Shown here: one piece after another, positions 9,536-17,685 of the stretch
Numbering within the stretch: position 1 is the first letter of the stretch
Layout of the letters: the number at the start of each line of letters is the position of its first letter
Assembly (NCBI RefSeq): GCF_002999135.1
Contig: NZ_CP027229.1
Span: 1,446,001-1,510,000 of the forward strand
From: Capnocytophaga sp. oral taxon 878
GTDB taxonomy: Bacteria; Bacteroidota; Bacteroidia; Flavobacteriales; Flavobacteriaceae
Reading direction: 5' to 3'
Length of the DNA: 64,000 bases
Notes under the pieces: model-generated
What the model saw: the letters and a program-made list of their open reading frames with translations, nothing else
Databases searched by the model: none
What the model was told of the DNA's origin: nothing
Program-made: the position numbers and the translations under genes

Positions 9536-10723
9536 TTATTTCAAGTTGAAAGTAGCGCGACGTGCGATTTGACGAGCACCAGCAGAGTTTTTATCAACTG
9601 ATGTATCCTCACCTTTACCTTCAACTGAGATACGTGAAGCATCGATACCAGCTTTTACTAAGATATCTTTAACAGCGTTAGCACGTTTTTGAGATAAAGT
9701 AGTGTTGTAGTTAGTACCACCTAACTCATCAGCATAACCAGAAATAGTAACTTGAGAACCACTGTTTTCTTTCATATATTTAACAATGATATCGATAGCC
9801 CAAGTAGAAGCTGTTTGTGGTTTAGAAGAGTTGAAATCAAAGTAAGTGCTTACGTAACCTTTCTTAATAAGATCAGCAATTACACCACTATCACCACCAT
9901 TGTTAGCAGTGCTACCGTTTTTAGCTTGGTAGTTGTTGTTCAAGTAGTTTTCGATTTCATCAGGAATACCATTACCATTAGCGTCGTTCATCTTATCTTG
10001 TTTGTTACCTACTTTGTCTTTCAAGTCAGCAACATTGTTTTCAAGAGCCGCAACACGTTTAGCAACTTCTTCATCATCTTTCTTAGATGAGGTAACAGCC
10101 CAATCAGCGTGTTGTGATTGTTTGCCAAGAGCGATGTTCAAACCAATAGTAGTGGTAAAGTGAGCTCCTTGGAAACCACGACGGGTAGCAACTCCATAAG
10201 TATCATAAGTACGATTCTGACGTGCATTTACATACAACGAAGCATCTAACAACAAAGAAATACGGTTAGAAAGACGTATCTCTGGGGTAACACCTGCTGT
10301 AGCGAAAAGCATTTGGTCAGCATTACTTCCTAGGTAGTCGCTTCTTAACTGAGCGTAACCACCACCGGCGTGTACTAATAGGGTAATATCACTTGTCCAA
10401 TCTTCAAAGCTAAGAACACGACCTAAGTTGGCATATCCTTGTAGGTTTACGTTCCAGTAACGTGAATCAAATTTGTTGGTATCTTTCTTTTCTTTGAAAG
10501 AATCATATCCACCACCCAAGCGAATACCAAATTTGTTGTTCAACATATAACGAACCCCTACATTTGCACCCCATAAGTTAGGAGTACTTGTAGAATAACC
10601 AGCTGATAGTGGAGTAATAGGTTTATTCACTCCTCCATTTACGTCAATAGACCATTTATTATAGTCTTGTGCATAAGCTCCAGTGATAAACAATGAAGCT
10701 AAAACTAAAATGCTTTTTTTCAT
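9536..10723 (-). CDS. OmpA-family outer-membrane protein
   Basis: 395 residues. A signal peptide (hydrophobic residues 5-16, cleavage probably after GAYA) leads to an N-terminal eight-strand-type barrel (about 20-195). A short coiled-coil linker (VAKRVAALENNVADLKDKV) and a DANGNGIPDEIE calcium-type motif join it to a C-terminal OmpA/MotB peptidoglycan-binding domain (about 280-395). The latter contains SGYADELGGTNYNTTLSQKRA, with the D and R residues that bind diaminopimelate. Likely an abundant structural porin tethering the outer membrane to peptidoglycan. It has a strong promoter and its own terminator. Confidence 0.93.
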   Translation of the reverse strand: MKKSILVLASLFITGAYAQDYNKWSIDVNGGVNKPITPLSAGYSTSTPNLWGANVGVRYMLNNKFGIRLGGGYDSFKEKKDTNKFDSRYWNVNLQGYANLGRVLSFEDWTSDITLLVHAGGGYAQLRSDYLGSNADQMLFATAGVTPEIRLSNRISLLLDASLYVNARQNRTYDTYGVATRRGFQGAHFTTTIGLNIALGKQSQHADWAVTSSKKDDEEVAKRVAALENNVADLKDKVGNKQDKMNDANGNGIPDEIENYLNNNYQAKNGSTANNGGDSGVIADLIKKGYVSTYFDFNSSKPQTASTWAIDIIVKYMKENSGSQVTISGYADELGGTNYNTTLSQKRANAVKDILVKAGIDASRISVEGKGEDTSVDKNSAGARQIARRATFNLK

Positions 10724-10757
10724 CCTTTAATTAAATTAATTGTACAATAAAACGCTG

Positions 10758-10787
10758 CAAAGATACGGTAAAAAAATTAAACCCAAA
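10758..10787 (-). promoter_or_regulatory. promoter for the OmpA-family gene
   Basis: Read on the minus strand: TTTG (10787-10784), 18 bp, TATCTTTG (10765-10758). Both boxes match the Bacteroidota consensus. The box lies about 35 nt before the ATG. Confidence 0.78.
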
Positions 10788-10803
10788 GAATTTTAACAAA
10801 AAT

Positions 10804-11094
10804 TTAACGTTTATCTTTATGCTTTAAAAGCATTCTTTCCAACGGATTTATTGAGCTATCTATCCCTTCTTCAAAGGTTTTGAATTGTTTTTTTACTACG
10901 AGGCTTTCGCCTGGGATGTGTACCTTTACTTCGACAATTTTATTTTCCTTTGAGGTAGTGTTATCTAACTTTAGATGCACATCGGCTTCGATGATGCGAT
11001 CATAGAAGTTATCTAATTTATCCAATTTTTTTTGGATAAAATCAACCAATTTTTGGTCGACTGTAAAATCAACAGGGTGTACGTGTACTTTCAT
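10804..11094 (-). CDS. hpf: ribosome hibernation-promoting factor (HPF/RaiA family)
   Basis: 96-residue short HPF/YfiA-type protein (PF02482), which binds the 30S decoding region and stabilises idle ribosomes. The VHPVDFTVDQKLVDFIQKKLDKLDNFYDRIIEADVHLKL opening, the strand-helix-strand pattern, and the KVHIPGESLVVKKQFKTFEEGIDSS segment fit the family. It lacks the C-terminal dimerisation domain of long HPF. It lies 29 bp after xerC on the same strand with no terminator between, so the two are probably one transcript, a pairing seen in other flavobacteria. Confidence 0.9.
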   Translation of the reverse strand: MKVHVHPVDFTVDQKLVDFIQKKLDKLDNFYDRIIEADVHLKLDNTTSKENKIVEVKVHIPGESLVVKKQFKTFEEGIDSSINPLERMLLKHKDKR

Positions 11095-11123
11095 AATGTT
11101 TTTAATTTTTAAGGTTAAACAAT

Positions 11124-12044
11124 TTATTTATCATCAAGATCGGCATTTCCGCGTGGATGAGCCTTCTTGTACTGTTTCTTTAATTCTACCAAGCTTGTAT
11201 TAGTATAAACTTGTGTTGATGACAGGCTGGAGTGGCCTAAGAGTTCTTTGACGGTATTCAAGTCGGCCCCATTATCCAATAAATGGCTTGCGAACGAGTG
11301 TCTTAGCACGTGTGGGCTGACATTTTTCTTTGTTGTAACGGCACTGAAATAGGAGTGTATTATTTTATAGACTAGGGTAGGGTAAATTTTTTTACCATTT
11401 TTGACTAAAAACAAGAAGTCATTACTTTTTTCATTGGCTATCTCGGCTCTTATTGCTAAGTATTCGGTAAGAGTTTTTTCTAACTCGGGGATGATGGGAA
11501 CATAGCGTTCTTTATCTCCTTTACCCTGAACTTTTAATAAATGTTGGGACATATCGACATCGGCTAGTTTTAGGCTAGCTAATTCGGAGCGGCGTATGCC
11601 TGTTGCGTAGAGGGTTTCGATAACGGCGCGATCTCGCACCTCATCAAAAGAACCTTTACTTGAAAAGTATGACAGTACTTTCTCTATTTCGGCTTCCGAG
11701 AATGGCAATTTTTGTTTTTTCTCGGTTTTTAGCATAAAGATTCCTCTTTCAAACGGACTTACTTCTATTTGTTTTGTTTTTTTCAAGAAAGTATAGTACG
11801 ATTTTAAAGCGGACAGTTTGCGGTTGATGCTTCTAAAAGATATTGATTGGTTCGACAAACTAATAATCCATTTCTTAATGTCTTCTTGGTCTGCTCGCTC
11901 CAAAGGACAATCTTCCTCCTTCTTCTCATATTCGCTCTTAACATAACGTTCAAAAGCCCTAAGGTCGTGCTTGTAAGCCTCAACCGTGTGGATAGAATAT
12001 TTCATTTCTACCGACAAGTAAATGATAAAGGCATTGATTGACAT
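11124..12044 (-). CDS. xerC: tyrosine recombinase XerC/XerD
   Basis: 306-residue tyrosine recombinase with an N-terminal SAM-like DNA-binding domain (1-90) and a catalytic domain. Catalytic residues read as R151 (ATGIRRSEL), K175 (VQGKGDKER), H245 and R248 (HVLRHSFASHLL), H271 (LLGHSS) and nucleophile Y280 (TQVYTNTS). The set is complete. Size and placement before hpf indicate the housekeeping dimer-resolution enzyme rather than a mobile-element integrase. Whether it is the XerC or the XerD ortholog cannot be settled here. Confidence 0.88.
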   Translation of the reverse strand: MSINAFIIYLSVEMKYSIHTVEAYKHDLRAFERYVKSEYEKKEEDCPLERADQEDIKKWIISLSNQSISFRSINRKLSALKSYYTFLKKTKQIEVSPFERGIFMLKTEKKQKLPFSEAEIEKVLSYFSSKGSFDEVRDRAVIETLYATGIRRSELASLKLADVDMSQHLLKVQGKGDKERYVPIIPELEKTLTEYLAIRAEIANEKSNDFLFLVKNGKKIYPTLVYKIIHSYFSAVTTKKNVSPHVLRHSFASHLLDNGADLNTVKELLGHSSLSSTQVYTNTSLVELKKQYKKAHPRGNADLDDK

Positions 12045-12402
12045 AGTTAAAACTACATTAGTTGATTAAAATAAAAGGCTTATAGTGGGCTCAGAAGCTC
12101 GCTTTTTCCAATAGCAAAGTAAGTAATTTTATTTTAAACTACCTGTTAAATAAAAGTTAAATTTTTACGAACTGTGTTAAAATACATTCTTAATCATAGA
12201 TAATCAATGAGTTACATATAGGTACTTTTTTGAAGAAAAGCTTTGAAATTTAACTTTTACTCTTTTATTTCTGCCTAAAACCTCTATTTTGATGCTTCTT
12301 ACAGAGGAGAAAAATATGTTGATTTGCTTAGAAAAGCTATTTTTTAGGCTTACATTTTTTGTTTGTTTTAGTCTTTAAGTACTGAAAACTAATGTGTAAA
12401 AA

Positions 12403-12432
12403 TTGTCTGATTAAAAAAAAATACTACATTTG
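12403..12432 (+). promoter_or_regulatory. Bacteroidota-type promoter before the unknown secreted protein
   Basis: TTG at 12403-12405, exactly 19 bp, TACATTTG at 12425-12432. It drives a leader containing the ORF remnant and then the gene at 12609. Confidence 0.65.
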
Positions 12433-12459
12433 TCGGGAGTTTTAGTAAAATTGATAAAT

Positions 12460-12555
12460 ATGTGAATTTATCAGTTTGCAGATTTAGATGATATTCTAAC
12501 GGCGTATAGAGAAGTTAATGGTTATACTTTTAAGCCTAAAGGTATAGAAAACTGA
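12460..12555 (+). pseudogene. short gene remnant with immediate stop
   Basis: ATG at 12460 is followed directly by TGA, then 29 sense codons reading IYQFADLDDILTAYREV... to a TGA at 12553. The placement just after a perfect promoter and the protein-like composition suggest the start of a former gene with an early nonsense change and a lost 3' part. No family recognised. Confidence 0.3.
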
Positions 12556-12608
12556 ATAAAATATACTAATCTCCTTGAAAATATTCTTCGGTAACAAAAA
12601 TGCTTTTA

Positions 12609-13400
12609 ATGAAAAAATGTTTGCTTTTTTATATTCTTTTAAGTGTCTTTTCTTTTGTGCCTGCACAAGAGTTTTTTCCTAAGCACTTCGGTTATAAACT
12701 TACAATACTTCCTTCAGAAGAAAAAGAAGTTAAGTTAGAAAACGTTTCATTTGTTGCTATAAATGAAAGGTTTACACTTTTTGATTTCTATAAAAACAAA
12801 GTAGATTCTATACCTATGTCCTTTGAGGCAAAAATAATGCCTATAATTGAAAAAAACAATTTATTAAGAGTGGATAGATATGCATATAGAAAAAGTAAAA
12901 AAGGAAATCCTTTATATGAAGCTGAAAGTCGCATTTGGGTAGGTTATAATAATGATTATTTAAAAAAACACAAAAGAGAAATACCTTACTGGTTATCAGT
13001 GCATAGATATGGATTCGCAAATGCTTTTACAGCAATGGGTATTGTAGAGCAGCACAAAAACAAGTTTAAACTATGGGATAAAAAAGCTGCTGTAAAGGGA
13101 TTAACTCCTATTGAAACAAAGGAAGAGGCTTTGTATTTTTTGTTTTTAATGGAACAAGTATTTCCTGATGATAATTTTAATGAATTATGTGAAAAAAAAG
13201 GAATTTATAAAATATATACAGATACTATGACACCTACTATTATAAAAGAAGAGAAAGATTATTTTGTAACCAACCTTTTCTATTATAATGTAGTTGACGG
13301 ATCACTTTTTGAGATCGTATATCAGCTTTATAAAAACGGAAAATACAACATACTTAGTAAAAAACGTATTTATATAATTTTAGAAGAAGAATGGGAATGA
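12609..13400 (+). CDS. secreted protein of unknown function
   Basis: 263 residues from the ATG at 12609; a second ATG at 12600 in the same frame would add MLL. The N-terminus (MKKCLLFYILLSVFSFVPAQ) is a clear signal peptide, so the product is exported. The mature part is lysine- and aromatic-rich, with no cysteine pattern or family motif that I recognise. The codon use is strongly AT-rich. It is followed by a 48-codon ORF and a broken sugar-kinase gene, so it sits in a decaying accessory patch. Function not assignable. Confidence 0.6.
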   Translation: MKKCLLFYILLSVFSFVPAQEFFPKHFGYKLTILPSEEKEVKLENVSFVAINERFTLFDFYKNKVDSIPMSFEAKIMPIIEKNNLLRVDRYAYRKSKKGNPLYEAESRIWVGYNNDYLKKHKREIPYWLSVHRYGFANAFTAMGIVEQHKNKFKLWDKKAAVKGLTPIETKEEALYFLFLMEQVFPDDNFNELCEKKGIYKIYTDTMTPTIIKEEKDYFVTNLFYYNVVDGSLFEIVYQLYKNGKYNILSKKRIYIILEEEWE

Positions 13401-13416
13401 TATATTTTATTGTAAT

Positions 13417-13563
13417 ATGTATTTTACTTTTCGTGTTGTATATTCACAAAAAGATACGATTATTATAGGAAAAGGATGTACAAGGACTTTTTTTTACAAA
13501 AGAAATGGAAAAGCTTTAGCCTCTCACCCTAGTTGGATAGGTTATTTTTTAAGAAAAAGATAA
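13417..13563 (+). CDS. small hypothetical ORF or gene fragment
   Basis: 48 codons (ATG at 13417, stop at 13561), starting 17 nt after the preceding gene. Reads MYFTFRVVYSQKD then GKGCTRTFFYKRNGKALASH. The composition is protein-like, but there is no signal peptide or known motif. It may be a remnant of a once longer gene, given the broken kinase just downstream. Confidence 0.3.
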   Translation: MYFTFRVVYSQKDTIIIGKGCTRTFFYKRNGKALASHPSWIGYFLRKR

Positions 13564-13649
13564 ATGGACGAGCAGACCAGAAAACAAGGAAGATTATATG
13601 ATAATGAAACATTACGAATTTATAAAGGAATAACATAAGATACTATACA

Positions 13650-13990
13650 ATGAAAAATACAGTAGTAGGATTGGGAGAAATCCTTTGGGATGTATTCCTT
13701 GAAAGAAAAGTATTGGGCGGTGCGCGCGCTAATTTTGCTTAGCATGTATCGCAATTTGGCTTCAATGGTTATGCTGTGAGTGCCATAGGTGCTGACTTAC
13801 TTGCAAGAAAATATTAAAGAACTTGGAAGAAAAAGAGCTTAACTACATTATTGAGGAAACGGACTTCCCGACGGGTACTGTAAAGGTAAGTAAAGAAGAG
13901 ATAAACGAAGGATGAGGAAAATATAGCTTTTGGAGGATTTTATTGCGAATTTTGCAAAGAGAAGATTTGGTAGAGAAGTGGTTGATTTTC
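13650..13990 (+). pseudogene. broken PfkB-family sugar kinase (fructokinase-like)
   Basis: From the ATG at 13650 the reading MKNTVVGLGEILWDVFLERKVLGGARANFA matches the start of PfkB/ribokinase-family fructokinases (GEILWD...GGAPANFA). An in-frame TAG follows at about 13740. The same frame continues HVSQFGFNGYAVSAIGAD and is then shifted. Homology resumes as KELEEKELNYIIEETDFPTGTVKVS before another stop at about 13913. Only the N-terminal third survives; the catalytic GAGD region is absent. The break coincides with a motif (ATAAACGAAGGAT) found in the repeat at 14008-14051 and 36335-36382. Confidence 0.75.
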
Positions 13991-14268
13991 AGCAATCAAG
14001 GCTTATACTTCGTTTATAGTTCGTTTATAGTTCGTTTATCCTTCGTTCATCTTATAAGGTTTCTCTAAGCTTCTTTGGAGAAGAGAAGCAACTTAATGGT
14101 TTGATTATTAATAGGTTATATTTTAAAGAAAAAGGCATAATGGAGCTTGTTGATTTTTGAATAATTCGCAATAAAAATGAGAATTATATGAATTTTAAGC
14201 AAAGGTAATGGATTATAAGTAGGAGGCGGTATGAAGGCGAGATATGGATTAAAGTTTGGGCTGTTTTT
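13991..14268. other. non-coding stretch before the GH92 gene
   Basis: Holds the TTCGTTTATAG repeat (14008-14051) and then AT-rich sequence with no ORF, tRNA or strong hairpin that I can see before the promoter at 14269. Confidence 0.5.
14008..14051 (+). repeat. TTCGTTTATAG tandem repeat, copy 1 of a dispersed repeat
   Basis: Three to four degenerate 10-11-bp units (TTCGTTTATAG, TTCGTTTATC, TTCGTTCAT). Twenty-eight bases (14020-14047) recur exactly, in inverse orientation, at 36348-36375. Confidence 0.7.
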
Positions 14269-14299
14269 TTTGTTTATTTAGCAATTATTTGTACCTTTG
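14269..14299 (+). promoter_or_regulatory. promoter for the GH92-rfbB operon
   Basis: TTTG at 14269-14272, 19 bp, TACCTTTG at 14292-14299; the ATG follows 24 nt later. Confidence 0.78.
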
Positions 14300-14322
14300 C
14301 AGCAATTAATTAATTTAATACT

Positions 14323-16587
14323 ATGAAGTTAAGAAATATAAGCTTTTTAGCTGCTATTACTTTGGTCTTAGTGGCTTGTAATGAGCCTAAAACGAATATT
14401 CAAGAAGAAACTATAGTGCCTGAGAAGCCAATGATTGGCTATGTAGACCCTTTTATAGGGACGGGAGGTCATGGACATACTTATCCTGGAGCAACTACAC
14501 CTTTTGGTATGATACAAGTAAGCCCTGTGAATGGACTTAGTAACTGGGATTGGTGTTCGGGATACCACTATTCGGACAGTACTATGGTAGGCTTTGGACA
14601 TTTGACACTTAGTGGGACAGGGATAGGCGACTTAAATGATATTTTGCTAATGCCTACTGTTAAAAAATATGATCTTAATGAACTAAAATATGGACGTAAA
14701 GAGCAATATCCTGTAAATGCGCAAGAGTTTCGGGATATGATTCCTTATAAATCAAAGTACAGCCATAAGAACGAAAAGGCAGAACCTGGTTATTACCAAG
14801 TGTATTTGGAAGACCCTAAAGTGAATGTAGAACTTACTGCTGCACAACGCTATGGTGTACATAGATATACTTTTGAGAAGGGTGCCGAACAATCGGTAAT
14901 ACTTAATTTAGGCTACGCTATTAACTGGGATAGCCCTACTAAAACCTCATTTAGTAAATCAAATAAGAAGTTAGACGCTAATAACAACGGCAATATTATC
15001 ACAGGGTATCGTTATAGCACAGGATGGGCTGAAAACCAAAAAGTGTTCTTTGCTATTCAGTTCTCTAAACCTATAAAAAATATTACCTATCAAAAACACA
15101 AAGAGGATGTTACTTCAGGGCAAATCTTCTTTGATAATACTGATGAGAAGTTAGAGGTAAAAGTAGCCGTTTCGTCAGTAAATGAACAAAATGCTTTAGA
15201 TAACTTGGAGTTATACAACGCCCCTAATTTTGATAAAACCAAATCATTAGCGCAACAACAATGGGAGAAGACTCTCAGCAGTATAGTAGTAGAAACTCCT
15301 GTTGATTCTCTCAAAACCATTTTCTATACTGCCCTCTATCACGCACAAGTAGCCCCTGTAACTTTCTCTGATAAAGATGGATGGTTTAGACTACAAAACG
15401 ATGAGACAGTCCGTACAGAGGGCACTGCTTATTCTACCTTATCACTTTGGGATACATTCCGCGCTGAACATCCATTACTTACACTTTTGCAACCTAAAGT
15501 AACTGCTGATATTATCAACTCAATGTTGGCTTACTATGAGGTACACAAAGTATTGCCTGTTTGGACACTTTATGGTAATGAAACCAATACTATGACTGGT
15601 TATCATTCGGTAGCAGTGATAGCTGAAGCCTACCTAAAAGGTATACGTGGTTTTGATGCTGAAAAGGCTTATAATGCAATGAAAAATACTATGATGCAAG
15701 ACGATCGAGGGTTAAAAGCTTATAAAAAATATGGTTATATACCTTATAACGCAGGGGTGGACGAATCGGTTACTATTACTCTTGAGTACGCTTATGACGA
15801 TTGGTGTGTAGCAGAAATGGCGAAGGCTTTGGGTAAGACTGAGGATGCAGATTTCTTCTTAAAACGCTCGAAAGCTTATATACACCTATTCGATAAAGAA
15901 ACAGGCTTTATGCGTGGTAAAAGTACAGAAGGCAAATGGCGTACTCCTTTTGACCCTAAACGCTCTGACCACCGTGAAAACACAGACTATACCGAAGGTA
16001 ATGCTTGGCAACACAGTTGGTTTGTGCCTCATAATGTACAAGGACTTATCAGCCTATTTGGAGGTAATGAGGCTTTTGTAACGCACTTAGAGAAGCTTTT
16101 TACTGAAAGTTCAGAAATTACGGGTGATAATACCTCTCCTGATATTTCAGGACTCATAGGGCAATACGCACATGGTAATGAACCGAGCCATCATATAGCT
16201 TATATGTTCAATGAGGCAGGGCAACCTAAGAAAACACAGTATTGGGTAGACCGCATCTTGCAGACTCAGTACAATACTACCCCTAACGGGCTTAGCGGTA
16301 ATGAGGACTGCGGACAGATGTCGGCTTGGTACATCTGGAGTGCAATGGGATTATACCCTATGAATCCGGCTTCTAGTGAGTATCAGTTTGGTCGCCCTTT
16401 ATTTGATAAAGTAACAATGCTCTTGCCTAATGGTAAAACCTTTACGATAGTGGCTAAGAATGTATCTAAAGATAATAAATATATCCAATCAATTACGCTT
16501 AATGGTAAGGTTTATAACCAGTGGCATATTTCGCACCAAGAGCTTTTAAATGGTGGTGAATTAGTTTTTGAAATGACAAATAAATAA
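14323..16587 (+). CDS. GH92-family alpha-mannosidase lipoprotein
   Basis: 754-residue glycoside hydrolase family 92 enzyme, a calcium-dependent exo-alpha-mannosidase group (mostly alpha-1,2) that trims mannose from N-glycans. The signal peptide ends in a lipobox (LVAC, C19), so it is a lipoprotein. The mature start DPFIGTGGHGHTYPGATTPFGMIQVSP and the catalytic-domain blocks NTDYTEGNAWQHSWFVPH and GNEDCGQMSAWYIWSAMGLYP are GH92 hallmarks, including the GNEDCGQMS acidic residue region. The length is normal. rfbB starts 8 nt later. In a host-associated flavobacterium the likely substrates are host glycoproteins. Confidence 0.93.
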   Translation: MKLRNISFLAAITLVLVACNEPKTNIQEETIVPEKPMIGYVDPFIGTGGHGHTYPGATTPFGMIQVSPVNGLSNWDWCSGYHYSDSTMVGFGHLTLSGTGIGDLNDILLMPTVKKYDLNELKYGRKEQYPVNAQEFRDMIPYKSKYSHKNEKAEPGYYQVYLEDPKVNVELTAAQRYGVHRYTFEKGAEQSVILNLGYAINWDSPTKTSFSKSNKKLDANNNGNIITGYRYSTGWAENQKVFFAIQFSKPIKNITYQKHKEDVTSGQIFFDNTDEKLEVKVAVSSVNEQNALDNLELYNAPNFDKTKSLAQQQWEKTLSSIVVETPVDSLKTIFYTALYHAQVAPVTFSDKDGWFRLQNDETVRTEGTAYSTLSLWDTFRAEHPLLTLLQPKVTADIINSMLAYYEVHKVLPVWTLYGNETNTMTGYHSVAVIAEAYLKGIRGFDAEKAYNAMKNTMMQDDRGLKAYKKYGYIPYNAGVDESVTITLEYAYDDWCVAEMAKALGKTEDADFFLKRSKAYIHLFDKETGFMRGKSTEGKWRTPFDPKRSDHRENTDYTEGNAWQHSWFVPHNVQGLISLFGGNEAFVTHLEKLFTESSEITGDNTSPDISGLIGQYAHGNEPSHHIAYMFNEAGQPKKTQYWVDRILQTQYNTTPNGLSGNEDCGQMSAWYIWSAMGLYPMNPASSEYQFGRPLFDKVTMLLPNGKTFTIVAKNVSKDNKYIQSITLNGKVYNQWHISHQELLNGGELVFEMTNK

Positions 16588-16595
16588 ATAAATAA

Positions 16596-17588
16596 ATGAA
16601 AAGAAACATATTAATTACAGGTGGAGCTGGATTTATAGGCTCACATGTGGTGAGGCTATTTGTAAATAAATATCCGAATTATCATATTTTTAATTTAGAC
16701 AAACTTACTTACGCTGGTAACCTAGAAAATGTTGCTGATGTAGCTAATGCTGCTAACTACACTTTTATACAAGCTGATATTTGTGATTATGAGGCTATGA
16801 AAGAACTTTTTGTAAAGTATCATATTGATGGGGTGATACACCTTGCTGCCGAAAGTCACGTAGATAGAAGTATTGAAGATCCTTTCATCTTTGCTAAAAC
16901 TAATGTAATGGGTACTCTGAGCTTATTGCAAGCTGCTCGTGAAGCATGGAAAGATAATATGCAGGGGAAACGTTTCTATCATGTATCAACTGACGAGGTA
17001 TATGGAGCTTTAGAAATGGATCATACACTTTTTACTGAGCAGACTCCTTATGACCCTCAATCACCTTATTCAGCTTCTAAAGCTTCATCAGACCATTTTG
17101 TGCGTGCTTATCATAATACCTATAAACTACCAATAGTAATTTCTAACTGTTCTAATAATTATGGTTCACATCAATATCCTGAGAAGCTTATTCCTGTATG
17201 CATCTATAATATTGTGGATAATAAGCCTCTCCCTATTTATGGTAAGGGTGAAAACATACGTGATTGGCTATTTGTAGAAGACCACGCACGTGCTATTGAC
17301 ACAATCTTTCACCAAGGAAAAGATGGAGATACTTACAATATAGGTGGTTTTAATGAATGGCGTAATATTGATTTGGTAAAAGTAATTATCAAAGAAGTAG
17401 ATAAGCAATTAGGAAGACCTGAAGGTACTTCGGAAAAGCTTATTACTTTCGTAACTGATCGTGCTGGACATGACCTTCGTTATGCTATTGATGCTAGTAA
17501 ACTGAAAAATGAACTTGGTTGGGAACCATCATTGCAATTTGAAGAAGGTATACAAAAAACAGTAAAATGGTACCTTGAGAACAGATAA
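16596..17588 (+). CDS. rfbB: dTDP-glucose 4,6-dehydratase
   Basis: 330-residue extended short-chain dehydrogenase that converts dTDP-glucose to dTDP-4-keto-6-deoxyglucose, a precursor of rhamnose and other deoxysugars. It has an NAD-binding GGAGFIGSH at 9-17, HLAAESHVDRSI at 82-93, STDEVYG at 131-137 with the D133-E134 pair specific to dehydratases, and the Y158-x3-K162 catalytic motif. It lies 8 nt behind the GH92 gene, so the two are probably one transcript. The other rml genes are not nearby. A UDP/GDP-sugar dehydratase is less likely given the DE pair and overall match. Confidence 0.9.
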   Translation: MKRNILITGGAGFIGSHVVRLFVNKYPNYHIFNLDKLTYAGNLENVADVANAANYTFIQADICDYEAMKELFVKYHIDGVIHLAAESHVDRSIEDPFIFAKTNVMGTLSLLQAAREAWKDNMQGKRFYHVSTDEVYGALEMDHTLFTEQTPYDPQSPYSASKASSDHFVRAYHNTYKLPIVISNCSNNYGSHQYPEKLIPVCIYNIVDNKPLPIYGKGENIRDWLFVEDHARAIDTIFHQGKDGDTYNIGGFNEWRNIDLVKVIIKEVDKQLGRPEGTSEKLITFVTDRAGHDLRYAIDASKLKNELGWEPSLQFEEGIQKTVKWYLENR

Positions 17589-17626
17589 AAAGTAAAAGTA
17601 AGTAAGTAACTATTTATAGAATAAAA

Positions 17627-17669
17627 AAAACAGTTGAGGCTATCCTTAGGGATAGCCTCAACTGTTTTT
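17627..17669. terminator. bidirectional terminator between rfbB and the giant surface protein gene
   Basis: Perfect 19-bp stem (AAAACAGTTGAGGCTATCC and complement) with a 4-nt loop, flanked by an A-run on the left and T-run on the right. It serves the convergent genes on both strands. Confidence 0.88.
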
Positions 17670-17685
17670 AGTGTTTTAGAAAATT

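Larger units (their letters stand above)
12045..12599. other. 555-bp intergenic region with promoter and ORF remnant
   Basis: AT-rich. The minus-strand end may hold the xerC promoter (a TTACTTTG-like box near 12113-12120, one mismatch). A clear plus-strand promoter lies at 12403-12432. It would transcribe an ATG (12460) followed at once by TGA and then 29 open codons (12466-12555). No RNA gene was recognised. Confidence 0.5.

Noticed and set aside
11124..12044. The tyrosine recombinase as the integrase of the ICE
   Set aside because: It is 34 kb away, paired with hpf, and has the size and motifs of the housekeeping Xer enzyme.
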